A stretch of DNA of 64,000 nt from Burkholderiales bacterium 39-55-53 (GCA_002282445.1 NCJK01000001.1:868001-932000), one strand, 5' to 3'; shown: positions 46,702 to 58,431, numbered from the stretch's first letter. Program-made: numbers and translations. The notes: generated from the sequence alone by a model not told the origin.

Positions 46702-47531
46702 TGCTCACCCTCCACGCCAAAGTCTTGCGCCACAGATGGGCCTGGGTAGTGGAAACGCACAGGGCCGTCAGGCGCTGCGGTGACAAACTGTTTCACCAAC
46801 GGATCGGTGCTGTTGCGCACTTCGTCGGGCGTGCCTTGTGCGGCGATCTTGCCGTTGGCCAACACGATCACTTGGTCTGCGATGTAGAAGGTCTCGTCCA
46901 AATCGTGCGACACGATGACGCTGGTCAAACCCAGTGTGTCGTTGAGCTGACGAATCAAACGCGCGGCCGTGCCGAGTGAAATTGGGTCCAAGCCTGCAAA
47001 CGGCTCGTCGTACATGATGAGTTCTGGGTCAAGCGCCATGGCGCGGGCCAAGGCCACGCGGCGGGCCATGCCGCCTGAGACTTCGCTGGGCATCAAATCG
47101 CGAGCACCGCGCAGGCCAACAGCTTCGAGCTTCATCAACACGATGTCGCGAATCATGGATTCGCTCAGGTCGGTGTGCTCGCGCAGCGGGAAGGCCACGT
47201 TGTCAAACACGCTCAAGTCGGTGAACAGCGCACCAAACTGAAACAACATACCCATGCGGCGACGCACGGCGTACAAATCGGTGGGGTTGAGAGAAGCGAC
47301 TTCTTGGCCATCAAACGTGAGGCTGCCTGACTGGGCACGGTACTGGCCGCCAATCAAACGCATCACCGTGGTTTTGCCACCACCCGATGCACCCATGAGT
47401 GCGGTGACTTTGCCGCGCGGGATGGTGAGAGAAATGCCATCCAAGATGACGCGTTCGCCATAGCCAAAGCGAATATCGCGCAGCTCGACCAACAAATCAG
47501 GGTTTGTATTTAGCAAAGAAGTGTTATTCAT
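46698..47531 (-). CDS. mlaF: Phospholipid ABC ATPase MlaF
   Basis: ATPase of the Mla system and first gene of the long mlaFEDACB-ABC-ibaG-murA-his-tat series. Walker A GASGGGKTTVM, signature VSGGMARRVALARA, Walker B LIMYDEPFAGLD, H-loop VIVSHDLDE. 277 aa. A terminator separates it from gltD upstream. Confidence 0.95.
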   Translation of the reverse strand: MNNTSLLNTNPDLLVELRDIRFGYGERVILDGISLTIPRGKVTALMGASGGGKTTVMRLIGGQYRAQSGSLTFDGQEVASLNPTDLYAVRRRMGMLFQFGALFTDLSVFDNVAFPLREHTDLSESMIRDIVLMKLEAVGLRGARDLMPSEVSGGMARRVALARAMALDPELIMYDEPFAGLDPISLGTAARLIRQLNDTLGLTSVIVSHDLDETFYIADQVIVLANGKIAAQGTPDEVRNSTDPLVKQFVTAAPDGPVRFHYPGPSVAQDFGVEGEQ

Positions 47532-47534
47532 AGA

Positions 47535-47573
47535 AACAAAAGCTGGCCTGTTCAGAAAACAGGTCAGCCTTTG
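47535..47573 (-). terminator. Terminator of gltBD
   Basis: Minus-strand stem GCTGACCTGTT / AACAGGCCAGC (47558-47568 with 47542-47552), one weak pair, followed by TTTTGTTT. Confidence 0.75.
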
Positions 47574-47614
47574 TATTTTAGTTCCAAGCCGTCAATGGCT
47601 TGTAAAGACGGAAA

Positions 47615-49096
47615 TTAACGGGGCAGATCGCTTGCGCCCATCAAGAACTCGTCCACCGAACGCGCAGCCTGACGGCCTTCGCGGATGGCCCACACGACCA
47701 AAGACTGGCCACGGCGGATATCGCCTGCAGCAAACACTTTGGGTACGTTGGTGGCGTAGCCGCCGGTGAATTCAGTGGTTGCCTTGGCGTTGCCGCGAGC
47801 GTCTTTCTCAACGCCAAAGCCGTCAAGAATTGTGGCCACGGGGTTCACGAAGCCCATCGCCAGCAACACGAGGTCGGCTTTGATGATTTCTTCAGTGCCC
47901 GCCACTTCGACCATCTTGCCGTCTTTCCATTCCACGCGAACGGTTTTGACGCCAGTGACTTTGCCGTTTTCGCCGACAAACTCTTTGGTGGAGATGGCGA
48001 ATTCACGCTTGAGCAAACCTTTTTCGGCGCTCTCGTCGTGGCTGGAGCTGGTGCGCAGCTTCAGCGGCCAGTATGGCCACACCAAAGGCTTGTTCTCTTG
48101 CTCGGGTGGCATAGGCATCACCTCGAACTGAACCACACCTGCTGCGCCGTGGCGTGTGCTCGTGCCCACGCAGTCAGAGCCGGTGTCGCCACCGCCGATG
48201 ACCACCACGTGCTTGCCGTCAGCGCGCAATTGGTCTTTGACCTTGCCGCCACCGTTGACCTTGTTTTGTTGGGGCAAGAACTCCATCGCGAAGTGAATGC
48301 CAGCCAAGTCGCGGCCAGGAGCTGGCAAGTCGCGAGACTGCTCAGAGCCACCGGTCAACAACACTGCGTCAAAGTCTTTTTGCAGTTGTGCGGGGCTGAT
48401 GGTTTCTGTGGCCCAGTTGGTGACCTTAGAGCCCTTGGGCAACTCGCCCACCATCACGTTGGTACGGATGGTCACACCTTCAGCGACTAGCTGCTTGGCG
48501 CGGCGGTCGATGTGCGACTTTTCCATCTTGAAGTCTGGAATGCCGTAGCGCAACAAGCCACCGATGTGGTCGTTCTTTTCGAACAAAGTCACGTCGTGAC
48601 CGACGCGTGCCAACTGCTGTGCAGCGGCCATACCGGCAGGGCCTGAGCCCACAACGGCAACCTTCTTGCCAGTCTTGTGTTTGGCAGGCTTTGCCACCAC
48701 CCAGCCTTCAGACCAAGCTTTGTCGATGATGGCGTGCTCGATGGACTTGATGCCCACGGCGTCGCCATTGAAGTTCACCACACAGGCTGCTTCGCATGGA
48801 GCGGGGCAGATGCGGCCCGTGAACTCGGGGAAGTTGTTGGTGCTGTGCAGCACGTCAATCGCGTTTTTCCAATCGCCTTGGTACACCAAGTCGTTGAAGT
48901 CCGGAATGATGTTGTTGACAGGGCAGCCGTTGTTACAAAACGGTGTGCCGCAGTCCATGCAACGTGCAGCTTGGTCTTTGGCCTGTTTGTCGTCCAAACC
49001 AATCACAAATTCGTCGTAGTTTTTCAAGCGCTCTTTGACAGGCTTGTAGCCCTCTTCGATGCGCTCGATTTCCATAAAGCCAGTGACTTTTCCCAT
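47615..49096 (-). CDS. gltD: Glutamate synthase (NADPH) small subunit
   Basis: Takes electrons from NADPH and passes them to GltB in ammonia assimilation. N-terminal Fe-S Cys motifs [14 protein letters not shown] and [12 protein letters not shown]-binding [13 protein letters not shown] and the NADPH site GGGDTGSDC. 493 aa. Downstream of gltB by 29 bases. Confidence 0.96.
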   Translation of the reverse strand: MGKVTGFMEIERIEEGYKPVKERLKNYDEFVIGLDDKQAKDQAARCMDCGTPFCNNGCPVNNIIPDFNDLVYQGDWKNAIDVLHSTNNFPEFTGRICPAPCEAACVVNFNGDAVGIKSIEHAIIDKAWSEGWVVAKPAKHKTGKKVAVVGSGPAGMAAAQQLARVGHDVTLFEKNDHIGGLLRYGIPDFKMEKSHIDRRAKQLVAEGVTIRTNVMVGELPKGSKVTNWATETISPAQLQKDFDAVLLTGGSEQSRDLPAPGRDLAGIHFAMEFLPQQNKVNGGGKVKDQLRADGKHVVVIGGGDTGSDCVGTSTRHGAAGVVQFEVMPMPPEQENKPLVWPYWPLKLRTSSSHDESAEKGLLKREFAISTKEFVGENGKVTGVKTVRVEWKDGKMVEVAGTEEIIKADLVLLAMGFVNPVATILDGFGVEKDARGNAKATTEFTGGYATNVPKVFAAGDIRRGQSLVVWAIREGRQAARSVDEFLMGASDLPR

Positions 49097-49125
49097 GATT
49101 CAAATCCTTTTGCTTGGTCTTAGCG

Positions 49126-52100
49126 TTACTTGGCGGCAACGGCTTTTTTGGCCGCTGCGGCTGGAGCCTTAGCAGCCTTGGCTGCGCCCAACTCGCCCAA
49201 TGCACGCTTGTATTCGTTGGGGAACACTTTGACAAACTTGGCACGTGCGGTGTCCCAGTTGTCCAGCAAGTCGCGGGCGCGCTTCGAGCCCGTCCAACGG
49301 TGGTGGTCTTCGAGCAACTTCTTGAGTTGCGCTTCGTCGGTTTGGTCACGATGCCAAATGGCGCGTGGCAACGAAGCCTCTTGCTCGGCAGCGCTCAACA
49401 CTTTTTCCATGGAGACCATGGCGGTGTTGCACTTCTTGTCGAACTGGCCGTCTTCGTCGTACACGTACGCGACACCGCCGCTCATACCGGCAGCGAAGTT
49501 GCGGCCGGTTTTACCCAACACCGCGACTGTGCCGCCTGTCATGTATTCGCAACCGTGGTCGCCTGTGCCTTCGACCACCGCACTCGCGCCAGACAAACGC
49601 ACCGCGAAACGTTCGCCAGCCACGCCAGAGAAGAACGCTTCACCGCGTGTCGCACCAATCATCACGGTGTTACCCACGATGATGTTGTTGACCGCGTCGC
49701 CACGGAAATCGATGCTGGGGCGAACCACCACGCGGCCGCCTGAGAGGCCTTTGCCGGTGTAATCGTTGGCGTCACCAATGAGGTACAGCGTGATGCCAGA
49801 GCACAAGAACGCGCCGAACGATTGACCGCCCGTGCCTTCGAGTTGGATACGGATGCTGTCATCTGGCAAACCTTCTGGGTGCACCTTGGTCACAGCGCCT
49901 GACAACATCGCACCGACTGAACGGTTGACGTTGCGGGCCACTTCCATGAACTGCACCTTCTCGCCGCGCTCGATGGCAGGCTTGGATTTCTCGATGAGTT
50001 TTTGGTCCAGTGCTTTTTCCAAGCCGTGGTCTTGCTTGTCCACGTGGTAGCGAGGAATTTCTGGGCCCACTTGAGGCACAGCCAACAAGCGAGCGAAGTC
50101 GAGGCCAGAGGCTTTCCAGTGTTCGATGCCAGCGCGCATGTCGAGCAAGTCGGCGCGGCCGATCATGTCGTCAAACTTCTTGATGCCGAGTTGCGCCATG
50201 ATCTGACGCACTTCTTCAGCGATGAAGAAGAAGTAGTTGACGACGTGCTCAGGCTTGCCTGTAAATTTCTTGCGCAACTCTGGGTCTTGTGTGGCCACAC
50301 CCACGGGGCAGGTGTTCAAGTGGCACTTGCGCATCATGATGCAACCCTCAACCACCAGCGGTGCAGTGGCAAAGCCAAACTCGTCAGCGCCGAGCAAAGC
50401 ACCCACAGCCACGTCGCGGCCAGTTTTCATTTGGCCGTCGGCTTGCACGCGCACGCGGCCACGCAAACCGTTCAACACCAAAGTTTGTTGGGTTTCGGCC
50501 AGACCGATTTCCCAAGGTGAACCGCAATGCTTGATGGAAGACCAAGGCGATGCGCCTGTGCCGCCGTCGTGGCCGGCGATCACAACGTGATCAGCCTTGC
50601 ACTTGGCAACGCCTGCGGCAATCGTGCCCACGCCGATTTCGGCCACCAACTTCACGCTGATGTCAGCGTGAGGAGCGACGTTCTTCAAGTCATGGATCAA
50701 CTGAGCCAAGTCTTCGATGGAGTAGATGTCGTGGTGTGGAGGAGGAGAAATCAAGCCCACACCTGGCACGCTGTAACGCAGCTTGCCGATGTACTCAGAC
50801 ACTTTCGAGCCTGGCAACTGACCACCTTCACCAGGCTTCGCGCCTTGGGCCATCTTGATCTGAATTTGGTCAGAGGAAGACAGGTATTCAGCGGTCACAC
50901 CGAAGCGGCCGGAAGCCACTTGCTTGATGCGTGAACGCAGGCTGTCACCCGCTTGCAATTCAACGTCGACTTCAACTTGTTCAGCGCCAATGACGCTCTT
51001 CAAAGTTTCACCCTTCTTGATTGGGATGCCTTTGAGTTCGTTGCGGTAACGCGCTGGGTCTTCACCGCCCTCACCCGTGTTCGACTTGCCGCCAATGCGG
51101 TTCATCGCCACGGCCAACGTGGCGTGTGCTTCTGTAGAGATTGAACCTAACGACATCGCGCCGGTGGCGAAACGTTTGACGATTTCGCTCGCAGGTTCGA
51201 CTTCGTCCACCGAGATGGCTTTGGCTGGGTCGATCTTGAAATCGAACAAGCCGCGCAAGGTCAGGTGACGCTTGTTTTGGTCATTGACGATTTGTGCGTA
51301 CTCTTTGTACGTGCTGAAGTTGTTGGAGCGTGTGCTGTGTTGCAACTTGGCAATCGCGTCAGGCGTCCACATGTGTTCTTCGCCACGGGCGCGCCATGCG
51401 TATTCGCCGCCGCTGTCGAGCATGTTGGCCAGCACTGGGTCTTCGCTGAATGCAGCGATGTGCATGCGAATGCCTTCTTCGGCCATTTCGAAAATGCCGA
51501 TGCCTTCCACGCGGCTAGGTGTGCCGGTGAAATACTTTTGCACGGTTTCGGTGTTGATACCGATGGCTTCAAACAACTGCGCACCGCAGTAAGACATGTA
51601 GGTCGACACGCCCATCTTGGACATGATCTTCGACAGGCCTTTGCCGATGGCTTTGATGTAGTTGTAGATCGCCTTTTCGGTCGACAAATCAGCTGGCAAA
51701 TCTTTGTGCAAGTTGGCCAATGTTTCGAGCGCGAGGTAGGGATGCACGGCTTCTGCGCCGTAGCCTGCCAACACGGCGAAGTGATGCACTTCGCGAGCGC
51801 TGCCAGTTTCCACAACCAAACCAGCGGTGGTGCGCAAGCCTTCGCGCACCAGGTGTTGGTGAATCGCAGACAAGGCCAACACAGCAGGGATAGCCACTTG
51901 TGTAGGGCTTACAGCGCGGTCGCTAATGATGAGGATGTTGTGACCGCCCTTGATGGCGTCCACAGCTTCAGCGCACAACGACGCCAGTTTGGCTTCGACA
52001 CCATCGTGGCCCCAAGCCAAGGGGTAAGTCATGTCGAGCGTGGCGCTCTTGAACTTGCCGTGCGTGTGTGCTTCGATGTCACGCAACTTGGCCATGTCGG

Positions 52101-53847
52101 CGAAGTCCAGCACAGGCTGGCTGACTTCCAAACGCATGGGTGGGTTGACTTGGTTGATGTCGAGCAAGTTGGGCTTAGGGCCCACGAACGACACCAAGGA
52201 CATGACGATGGCTTCACGGATCGGGTCGATCGGTGGGTTGGTCACTTGCGCGAACAACTGCTTGAAGTAGTTGTAAAGCGGTTTGTTTTTGCTGGACAAC
52301 ACAGCCAAGGGGCTGTCGTTACCCATCGAGCCAATGGCCTCTTCGCCATTGGTTGCCATAGGAGCCATCAAGAACTTGATGTCTTCTTGGCTGTAACCGA
52401 ACGCTTGCTGACGGTCGAGCAACGGCACGTCGCTGGCTTGGGCGACTTCGCCTTCGTGGCCTTTGACATCGTCGAGCTTGATGCGGACGTTTTCAATCCA
52501 TTGCTTGTAGGGCTTGTTGTTGGTCAGGCCAGCTTTGAGTTCTTCGTCGTCGATCATGCGACCTTGTTCAAGGTCGATCAAGAACATCTTGCCGGGCTGC
52601 AGACGCCACTTGCGCACGATCTTGCTCTCGGGCACTGGCAACACACCAGACTCAGAACCCATGATGACCATGTCGTCGTCAGTGATGCAGTAGCGTGATG
52701 GGCGCAAGCCGTTGCGGTCCAGCGTCGCGCCGATTTGGCGGCCGTCGGTGAACACGATTGAAGCTGGGCCGTCCCATGGCTCCAACATCGCGGCGTGGTA
52801 TTCGTAGAAGGCCTTGCGGCGCTCGTCCATGGTGGTGTGGTTTTCCCATGGCTCTGGGATCATCATCATCACGGCTTGGCTGATGGGGTAACCCGCCATC
52901 GTCATCAATTCGAGGCAGTTGTCGAATGTGGCGGTGTCGGACTGGTCAGCGAAGCTGATGGGGTAGAGCTTTTGCAGGTCGTCGCCCAACACGGGTGAAG
53001 ACATCACGCCTTCGCGGGCCTTCATCCAGTTGTAGTTGCCTTTGACGGTGTTGATCTCGCCGTTGTGCGCCACATAGCGGTACGGGTGAGCCAATGGCCA
53101 CTCTGGGAAGGTGTTGGTTGAGAAGCGCTGGTGCACCAAACCGAGGGCTGACACGCAGCGCTCGTCGGTCAAGTCGCGGTAATAAGTACCGACTTGATCG
53201 GCCAGCAACAAGCCTTTGTAAATGATGGTGCGGCTAGACATGCTAGGCACGTAATACTCTTTGCCGTGCTTCAGGTTCAAGTGCTGAATTGCGGCGCTGG
53301 CTGTTTTGCGAATGACGTACAGCTTGCGCTCGAGCGCGTCTTGCACGATCACGTCATTGCCACGACCGATGAAGATTTGACGGATGACGGGCTCTTTTTC
53401 GCGCACGCGAGGCGACATGGGCATGTCGAGATTGACCGGCACATCGCGCCAGCCCAACAACACTTGGCCTTCGGCCAACACGGCACGGTTGAGCTCTTGC
53501 TCGCAAGCCAAGCGCGATGCGCTTTCTTTGGGCAAGAACACCATACCCACGCCATACTCGCCGAGTGGTGGCAAGGTCACGCCTTGCTTGGCCATCTCTT
53601 CGCGGTACAAGGCATCGGGCAATTGAATCAAGATACCTGCGCCGTCGCCCATGAGCGCGTCTGCACCCACAGCTCCACGGTGGTCGAGGTTTTCCAAAAT
53701 TTTGAGCGCTTGACCCACGATGGCGTGGCTCTTTTGACCCTTGATGTGAGCAACAAAGCCCACGCCACAGGCGTCGTGTTCGTTTGATGGGTCGTATAAA
53801 CCCTGAGATTGCAGTTGTGCTTTATCGGCAGCCGTAGACATGCGCAT
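49126..53847 (-). CDS. gltB: Glutamate synthase (NADPH) large subunit
   Basis: Makes two glutamates from glutamine and 2-oxoglutarate. A short propeptide precedes the amidotransferase Cys at position 27 ([10 protein letters not shown]). Then the central domain, FMN-binding synthase domain with [13 protein letters not shown] and [11 protein letters not shown], the [3Fe-4S] segment [14 protein letters not shown], and the GXGXG beta-helix domain ([11 protein letters not shown]). 1573 aa. A Lys/Ala-rich tail ([17 protein letters not shown]) is an unusual basic extension. Confidence 0.97.
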   Translation of the reverse strand: MRMSTAADKAQLQSQGLYDPSNEHDACGVGFVAHIKGQKSHAIVGQALKILENLDHRGAVGADALMGDGAGILIQLPDALYREEMAKQGVTLPPLGEYGVGMVFLPKESASRLACEQELNRAVLAEGQVLLGWRDVPVNLDMPMSPRVREKEPVIRQIFIGRGNDVIVQDALERKLYVIRKTASAAIQHLNLKHGKEYYVPSMSSRTIIYKGLLLADQVGTYYRDLTDERCVSALGLVHQRFSTNTFPEWPLAHPYRYVAHNGEINTVKGNYNWMKAREGVMSSPVLGDDLQKLYPISFADQSDTATFDNCLELMTMAGYPISQAVMMMIPEPWENHTTMDERRKAFYEYHAAMLEPWDGPASIVFTDGRQIGATLDRNGLRPSRYCITDDDMVIMGSESGVLPVPESKIVRKWRLQPGKMFLIDLEQGRMIDDEELKAGLTNNKPYKQWIENVRIKLDDVKGHEGEVAQASDVPLLDRQQAFGYSQEDIKFLMAPMATNGEEAIGSMGNDSPLAVLSSKNKPLYNYFKQLFAQVTNPPIDPIREAIVMSLVSFVGPKPNLLDINQVNPPMRLEVSQPVLDFADMAKLRDIEAHTHGKFKSATLDMTYPLAWGHDGVEAKLASLCAEAVDAIKGGHNILIISDRAVSPTQVAIPAVLALSAIHQHLVREGLRTTAGLVVETGSAREVHHFAVLAGYGAEAVHPYLALETLANLHKDLPADLSTEKAIYNYIKAIGKGLSKIMSKMGVSTYMSYCGAQLFEAIGINTETVQKYFTGTPSRVEGIGIFEMAEEGIRMHIAAFSEDPVLANMLDSGGEYAWRARGEEHMWTPDAIAKLQHSTRSNNFSTYKEYAQIVNDQNKRHLTLRGLFDFKIDPAKAISVDEVEPASEIVKRFATGAMSLGSISTEAHATLAVAMNRIGGKSNTGEGGEDPARYRNELKGIPIKKGETLKSVIGAEQVEVDVELQAGDSLRSRIKQVASGRFGVTAEYLSSSDQIQIKMAQGAKPGEGGQLPGSKVSEYIGKLRYSVPGVGLISPPPHHDIYSIEDLAQLIHDLKNVAPHADISVKLVAEIGVGTIAAGVAKCKADHVVIAGHDGGTGASPWSSIKHCGSPWEIGLAETQQTLVLNGLRGRVRVQADGQMKTGRDVAVGALLGADEFGFATAPLVVEGCIMMRKCHLNTCPVGVATQDPELRKKFTGKPEHVVNYFFFIAEEVRQIMAQLGIKKFDDMIGRADLLDMRAGIEHWKASGLDFARLLAVPQVGPEIPRYHVDKQDHGLEKALDQKLIEKSKPAIERGEKVQFMEVARNVNRSVGAMLSGAVTKVHPEGLPDDSIRIQLEGTGGQSFGAFLCSGITLYLIGDANDYTGKGLSGGRVVVRPSIDFRGDAVNNIIVGNTVMIGATRGEAFFSGVAGERFAVRLSGASAVVEGTGDHGCEYMTGGTVAVLGKTGRNFAAGMSGGVAYVYDEDGQFDKKCNTAMVSMEKVLSAAEQEASLPRAIWHRDQTDEAQLKKLLEDHHRWTGSKRARDLLDNWDTARAKFVKVFPNEYKRALGELGAAKAAKAPAAAAKKAVAAK

Positions 53848-53904
53848 TCCTCAAAAATTCAGCGGGACGAGAAGAATACTGCATTGCAGCATCTATGCCA
53901 AGAA

Positions 53905-54701
53905 AATTAATTGGGGTCAGAACCCAATTAATTGAACCTTAATTTTGGTAATTATTTAATTGGGGACAGGTTTATTCACCTTGCTGAAAGGGCGCCCCGC
54001 CTTTGTTTTAACCAATCGTCGTTCGGTTTGCGTCTGTAAATCGGCCACAAAACGCTCGTCGCCCAGCGCCCAACCACTGAGCGCTGCGTCGGTCAATGCA
54101 CCCTGCTGGTCCGCGCTGATGCCTGCGTGCACCAATTCGGCGTATGCCGCCTCACGCGCGAACGGCGTATTGCCCAAGCCCCAAACCAGCGCATGTGGCA
54201 TGATGAGCCTGTCGATGCGATGCCCTGCGTAGTGCCCGTAGCTGGACCACACGTAATCCTCAGGCTGCGCCACCATGTGGGCGCGCACGGGGTTGAGGTC
54301 GATGTAGGCCATACAGGCCAACAAGTAACGATCAGTCTGAATGAGCGTGGAGCGGTAGCGCCCTTCCCACAATGTGCCGGTGCGGGCGTGCACTTTGTTG
54401 AACACCTGCACATAACTGCGACCCACGGCCTGCATCATTTTGGGCAGACCCTGGTCTTCTTGTGGCGTGAGCAGCAAATGCAGGTGGTTGCCCATCAACA
54501 CATAGGCGTGAATGTCGACTTTGTGCGCGCGGCTGTGCTCGAACAACAAATCGAGCATGCGCTGGTAATCAGCGGTGTTGCGAAAAATGTCTTGTCGGTT
54601 GTTACCCCGCAGGATGACGTGGTGCGGGTAGCCGGTGACGGTGAGACGAGGGAGGCGAGCCATCTGCCGATGGTAATTCGAACCTGACCCCGATTAATTA
54701 A
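53905..54701 (-). mobile_element. REP-associated transposase element (RAYT unit)
   Basis: The transposase gene is flanked by related TTAATTGGGG-[TA]CAG sequences. Left: a perfect 11-base palindrome AATTAATTGGG / CCCAATTAATT (53905-53915, 53923-53933) and a second copy at 53956-53970 that contains the stop codon. Right, inverted: 54680-54701, which contains the stop of the next gene. Such units are known as REP/RAYT elements, spread as single copies. Confidence 0.7.
53956..54663 (-). CDS. REP-associated tyrosine transposase (Y1/RayT family)
   Basis: Single-strand DNA nuclease of the IS200-related REP family. HUH motif with His60 and His62 (GNHLHLLLTP) and a likely catalytic Tyr84 (GRSYVQVFN); VTGYPHHVILRGNNRQDIF (parts) is the family N-terminus. 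235 aa, intact. The basic C-terminus ends FSKVNKPVPN. Confidence 0.93.
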   Translation of the reverse strand: MARLPRLTVTGYPHHVILRGNNRQDIFRNTADYQRMLDLLFEHSRAHKVDIHAYVLMGNHLHLLLTPQEDQGLPKMMQAVGRSYVQVFNKVHARTGTLWEGRYRSTLIQTDRYLLACMAYIDLNPVRAHMVAQPEDYVWSSYGHYAGHRIDRLIMPHALVWGLGNTPFAREAAYAELVHAGISADQQGALTDAALSGWALGDERFVADLQTQTERRLVKTKAGRPFSKVNKPVPN

Positions 54702-55558
54702 GCGGCAACTTTGAATCGCTCATCAGCCAACTCTTGCAACCCGAACTCTTCCAACAAAGCCGACAACCGCTCAGCCGCACTACGCTTTTTCTGCCCCGTG
54801 TATTTGGCCAAGATAAGTTCATTCTTCATGCTGTGCTCCCAGCCCACCAGTTCGGTCACTGTCACTTGGTAGCCCATCGCTTCTAGGTACAAACAACGCA
54901 GCACGTTGGTGAGTTGGCTGCCCATCTCACGCGTGTGCAACGGGTGACGCCACAGCTCGGCAAGCGGCGTGCGCTGCAAGTTGAGCGCTTTGTTTTTATT
55001 CAGTGCACGCGCCAGCTCGGCTTGGCAGCACGGCACAAGCACCATGAATTTGGCTTTCTTTTGCAAGCCGAACGCAATCGCGTCGTCGGTGGCCGTGTCG
55101 CACGCATGCAGCGCGGTAACCACATCAATCTGGTCGGGCAAGGCATCGCTCTGTGCAGACTCGGCCACGCTGAGGTTGAGAAACTTCATGCGCTCAAAGC
55201 CCAGGTGCTGCGCCAGTGCTTTGGACGAGTCGACCAACTCACTGCGCGTCTCGATGCCGTAAATACTGCCCTGCCCCAAGGCTTTGAAAAACAAGTCGTA
55301 AATGATGAAACCCAAATACGACTTACCCGCGCCGTGGTCGGCCAAAGTGGGGCCTTGCTCGCTAGCGGGCAGTTCTTTCAGCAGCTTTTCGATGAACTGA
55401 AACAGGTGATACACCTGCTTGAGCTTGCGGCGCGAATCTTGGTTGAGCTTGCCGTCGCGGGTGAGGATATGCAGCTCTTTGAGCAACTCGATGGACTGGC
55501 CGGGGCGCAGGTCGAGGTCTAGAGGTTTGGGGGCTGCGGCTTGTTTGTGTTTGGACAT
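54698..55558 (-). CDS. Class I SAM-dependent methyltransferase (GSTCD-like)
   Basis: Predicted methyltransferase of unknown substrate. Motif I is unusual (LADHGAGKSYLGF in place of DxGxGxG), and LHACDTATDDAI followed by VPCCQ is the pattern of the Methyltransf_32 group, thought to act on RNA. Start at the ATG at 55558 (MSKHKQAAAPK, 286 aa). Its stop codon overlaps the inverted end of the RAYT element. Confidence 0.8.
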   Translation of the reverse strand: MSKHKQAAAPKPLDLDLRPGQSIELLKELHILTRDGKLNQDSRRKLKQVYHLFQFIEKLLKELPASEQGPTLADHGAGKSYLGFIIYDLFFKALGQGSIYGIETRSELVDSSKALAQHLGFERMKFLNLSVAESAQSDALPDQIDVVTALHACDTATDDAIAFGLQKKAKFMVLVPCCQAELARALNKNKALNLQRTPLAELWRHPLHTREMGSQLTNVLRCLYLEAMGYQVTVTELVGWEHSMKNELILAKYTGQKKRSAAERLSALLEEFGLQELADERFKVAA

Positions 55559-55620
55559 AAGCTGATTGTGCCGTGGGAGTCCGTTGTTCAGCAGCACAGC
55601 CAGCAAGCGCTACTAAACAA

Positions 55621-56187
55621 CTATTCGCTCACACGCAAACGCGTCTGAATTCCCAAATTAGCCCACCCCGCATGCCCCAACTTATTTAACACCTCAATAT
55701 TGCGTTCAAAGATGAGCGACGCATCGGGATAAGCCTCCACCGCTTTGTCAATGCTGGCTTCGCGCAGCAAGTGCAGCGTGGGGTATGGCGTGCGGTTGGT
55801 GAAGTTCTCGATGTCGTCCACCTCCGTGCCGCCGAATTGGTAACGCGGATGAAAGTCGGCCACTTGCAGCACGCCGTCTAGTTCTAAGTCCATCAGCACT
55901 TCGTCGCAGTCGGCCAAGAAATCATTGAAGTCCAAGAAGTCGGGCAAGGCGTTGGGCGCAATCAGCAGCGTGGTGTCTAGCTTTTCTGGATCGGCCTCGG
56001 CCAAATGCTGCAACTCTTCGCGCAGCATGGCCAGCAAGTCGGTAAGCTCGGCCGACTCACACACGCGGTAACGCACCATGTCTTTGACCACCACCGCTTT
56101 GGCGAATGGGCAAAGGTTCAGGCCCACCACGGCTTCTAGCAGCCACTTTTGCGTGTCTTCGATGGCGGTTTTTTCTAAATCAATCAT
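55621..56187 (-). CDS. DUF1415 family protein
   Basis: Conserved protein of unknown function. Signature features: TQKWLLEAVVGLNLCPFAKA at the N-terminus (with a Cys), FLDFNDFL, DFHPRYQFGG and NRTPYPTLHLLRE. 188 aa, normal. It overlaps the end of dgt by four bases, so it is translated with it. Confidence 0.9.
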   Translation of the reverse strand: MIDLEKTAIEDTQKWLLEAVVGLNLCPFAKAVVVKDMVRYRVCESAELTDLLAMLREELQHLAEADPEKLDTTLLIAPNALPDFLDFNDFLADCDEVLMDLELDGVLQVADFHPRYQFGGTEVDDIENFTNRTPYPTLHLLREASIDKAVEAYPDASLIFERNIEVLNKLGHAGWANLGIQTRLRVSE

Positions 56188-57317
56188 GCAGTCAATCGTG
56201 CGTGCTCACGCGTGGCAAAACGGTCGGTCATGCCAGACAAGTAGTCGGCCACGGCACGCGGCACATCGCTGCGCTGGGCGTAGGCGGGGGGCATTTCTTG
56301 GGGCTTGGCCAAGTAAATGGCAAATAGCGTTTGCACCACAGCGCGTGCGCCATCGGTGGTTTGCATGACCTGTGGGTGGCGGTACAAATTGCGGAACAAA
56401 AACGACTTGAGCGCTTTGGACTCTTCGTGCATCGCTGCGCTGAACTGCACGATGGCTGGGCACTGACGCGCTTCGTCTGCACTGGTGGGTGCGTGCTGTT
56501 GCAGCGCAGCGCGGGTGGCGTTGATCACGTCGTACACCTGATCGCTCAACATTCGGCGAATGGTTTCGTACAGCACACGGCGACCTTGAAGCTGCGGGTA
56601 CTCGGCCAGGGCTTGTGCGTGGTAGCGGGCAAACAGCGACACGTCTTGCAGCTGCTCCAGCGTGAGCAAGCCAGATCGCACGCCGTCGTCAATGTCGTGT
56701 GCGTTGTAGGCAATGGCATCGGCTAAATTGCAAAGCTGCGCTTCTAGGCTGGGCTGTGTGCCGTTCAAGAAACGGGCAGCGATACCGTTGGGCTCTTGCG
56801 CGTTGATGAGTTCGGCGTTGCGACGCGCGCAGTGCTTCAAGATGCCTTCACGCGTTTCAAAGCTCAGGTTGAGGCCGTTGAACGCTGGGTAGCGTTCTTC
56901 GAGTTCGTCCACCACGCGCAGGCTTTGCAGGTTGTGCTCGAAGCCGCCGTAAGGGGCCATGCATTCGTTCAGCGCGTCTTGGCCTGCGTGGCCGAAAGGT
57001 GTGTGACCCAAGTCGTGCGCCAAGGCGATGGCTTCCACCAAGTCTTCGTTCAGGTTCAAGGCCCGGGCAATGGAGCGGCCCAGTTGAGCCACTTCCAACG
57101 AGTGCGTCATGCGCGTGCGAAACAAATCGCCTTCGTGGTTCAAGAAGACTTGTGTCTTGTAAACCAAGCGGCGAAACGCGGTGGAGTGAACGATGCGGTC
57201 GCGGTCTCGCTGATGCGGGTTGCGCACGCTGGAGGCGTGGGCGGGAAGTGAGGGTTCGGCGTGGCGGCGGCCACGGGACTGTTCAGGCAGGCAGGCGTAG
57301 GGCGAGAGTTGCGTCAT
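56184..57317 (-). CDS. dgt: Deoxyguanosinetriphosphate triphosphohydrolase-like protein
   Basis: HD-domain dNTP triphosphohydrolase. Metal ligands: His in TRMTHSLEVAQ, HD in LAHDLGHTPFGHAG and Asp in YNAHDIDDG. I use the ATG at 57317 (MTQLSPYACLPE, 377 aa); an upstream ATG at 57350 would enter aroB. The order aroB-dgt is common in Betaproteobacteria. Specificity (dGTP or general) is not known. Confidence 0.92.
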   Translation of the reverse strand: MTQLSPYACLPEQSRGRRHAEPSLPAHASSVRNPHQRDRDRIVHSTAFRRLVYKTQVFLNHEGDLFRTRMTHSLEVAQLGRSIARALNLNEDLVEAIALAHDLGHTPFGHAGQDALNECMAPYGGFEHNLQSLRVVDELEERYPAFNGLNLSFETREGILKHCARRNAELINAQEPNGIAARFLNGTQPSLEAQLCNLADAIAYNAHDIDDGVRSGLLTLEQLQDVSLFARYHAQALAEYPQLQGRRVLYETIRRMLSDQVYDVINATRAALQQHAPTSADEARQCPAIVQFSAAMHEESKALKSFLFRNLYRHPQVMQTTDGARAVVQTLFAIYLAKPQEMPPAYAQRSDVPRAVADYLSGMTDRFATREHARLTA

Positions 57318-57327
57318 CAGGCGCAAC

Positions 57328-58428
57328 TTATTGGGCACAACAATCGTCAATCACCTGCGCCACCAAAGCATCAGGCGCACCGCGCACGATGGCCGTGCCT
57401 GGCTTGTCGATGAGCACGAATTTGATTTCACCGGCTTCGGCTTTTTTGTCCACGCGCATGTGGTGCAGGTATTCGTCTGCGCCTAGTTTGGGGCCGACGA
57501 TGGGCAAGCCTGCGCGCTCAACCAGCGCGGTGAAGCGCGACACAAACGCCTCGTCCACCAAACCCAAACGTTGCGAGAGGTGCGAGGCCATGACCATGCC
57601 GCAGCCCACAGCTTCGCCGTGCAACCATTCGCCAAAGCCCAAGCCCGCCTCAATGGCGTGGCCAAAGGTGTGGCCAAAATTCAGGATGGCGCGGATGCCG
57701 CCTTCGCGTTCGTCTTGGCCCACCACCCATGCTTTGATTTCGCAACTGCGCTTGACCGCGTGCGCCAAAGCTTTCGGGTCACGCGCCAAAAGCGCGTCGA
57801 GGTGGGTGTCGATCCAATCGAGAAACTGCATGTCGGCGATAGGCCCGTACTTGATGACTTCGGCCAAGCCCGCACTCATTTCGCGTTGGGGCAAAGTTTG
57901 CAAAGTGTCGAGGTCGCACACCACGCGTTGCGGTTGGTAGAACGCGCCAATCATGTTTTTGCCGATGGGGTGGTTGATGGCGGTCTTGCCGCCCACCGAT
58001 GAATCGACCTGCGCCAGCAAAGTGGTGGGCACTTGCACAAAGGGCACGCCACGCATGTAGCAAGCGGCGGCAAAACCGGTCATGTCGCCCACCACGCCGC
58101 CGCCCAAGGCGAACAACACGGTTTTACGGTCAGCGCCTTTGCCCAACAGCTCGTCAAAAATCAGATTCAGCGTTTGCCAATCTTTGTAGCTCTCGCCATC
58201 GGGCAAGGCCACGGTGTGCACCTGTTGGTAGAGCGGCGCGAGGGCGGCTTGCAAACGCTGGGCATACAGCGGCGCGACGGTGGTGTTGGTGACGATGAGG
58301 GCGGCAGCGGCTTTGGGCAACTCGGCCCATGTACTGGCGGCGTTGAGCAACTGCTCGCCAATCAAAATTTGATAACTGCGATCGCCCAAGTCAATGGCAA
58401 CGCGTTCGAGATGTGGTGTGTTCGACAT
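57328..58428 (-). CDS. aroB: 3-dehydroquinate synthase
   Basis: Second step of the shikimate pathway. NAD and zinc features: [41 protein letters not shown] (parts), and [11 protein letters not shown]. 366 aa. Four bases after aroK, the standard aroKB pair. Confidence 0.97.
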   Translation of the reverse strand: MSNTPHLERVAIDLGDRSYQILIGEQLLNAASTWAELPKAAAALIVTNTTVAPLYAQRLQAALAPLYQQVHTVALPDGESYKDWQTLNLIFDELLGKGADRKTVLFALGGGVVGDMTGFAAACYMRGVPFVQVPTTLLAQVDSSVGGKTAINHPIGKNMIGAFYQPQRVVCDLDTLQTLPQREMSAGLAEVIKYGPIADMQFLDWIDTHLDALLARDPKALAHAVKRSCEIKAWVVGQDEREGGIRAILNFGHTFGHAIEAGLGFGEWLHGEAVGCGMVMASHLSQRLGLVDEAFVSRFTALVERAGLPIVGPKLGADEYLHHMRVDKKAEAGEIKFVLIDKPGTAIVRGAPDALVAQVIDDCCAQ

Positions 58429-58431
58429 GGA

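Noticed and set aside
51265-52698. Plus-strand frame of 477 codons opposite gltB
   Set aside because: gltB is unmistakable on the other strand; the frame has no start signal and a mirrored composition.
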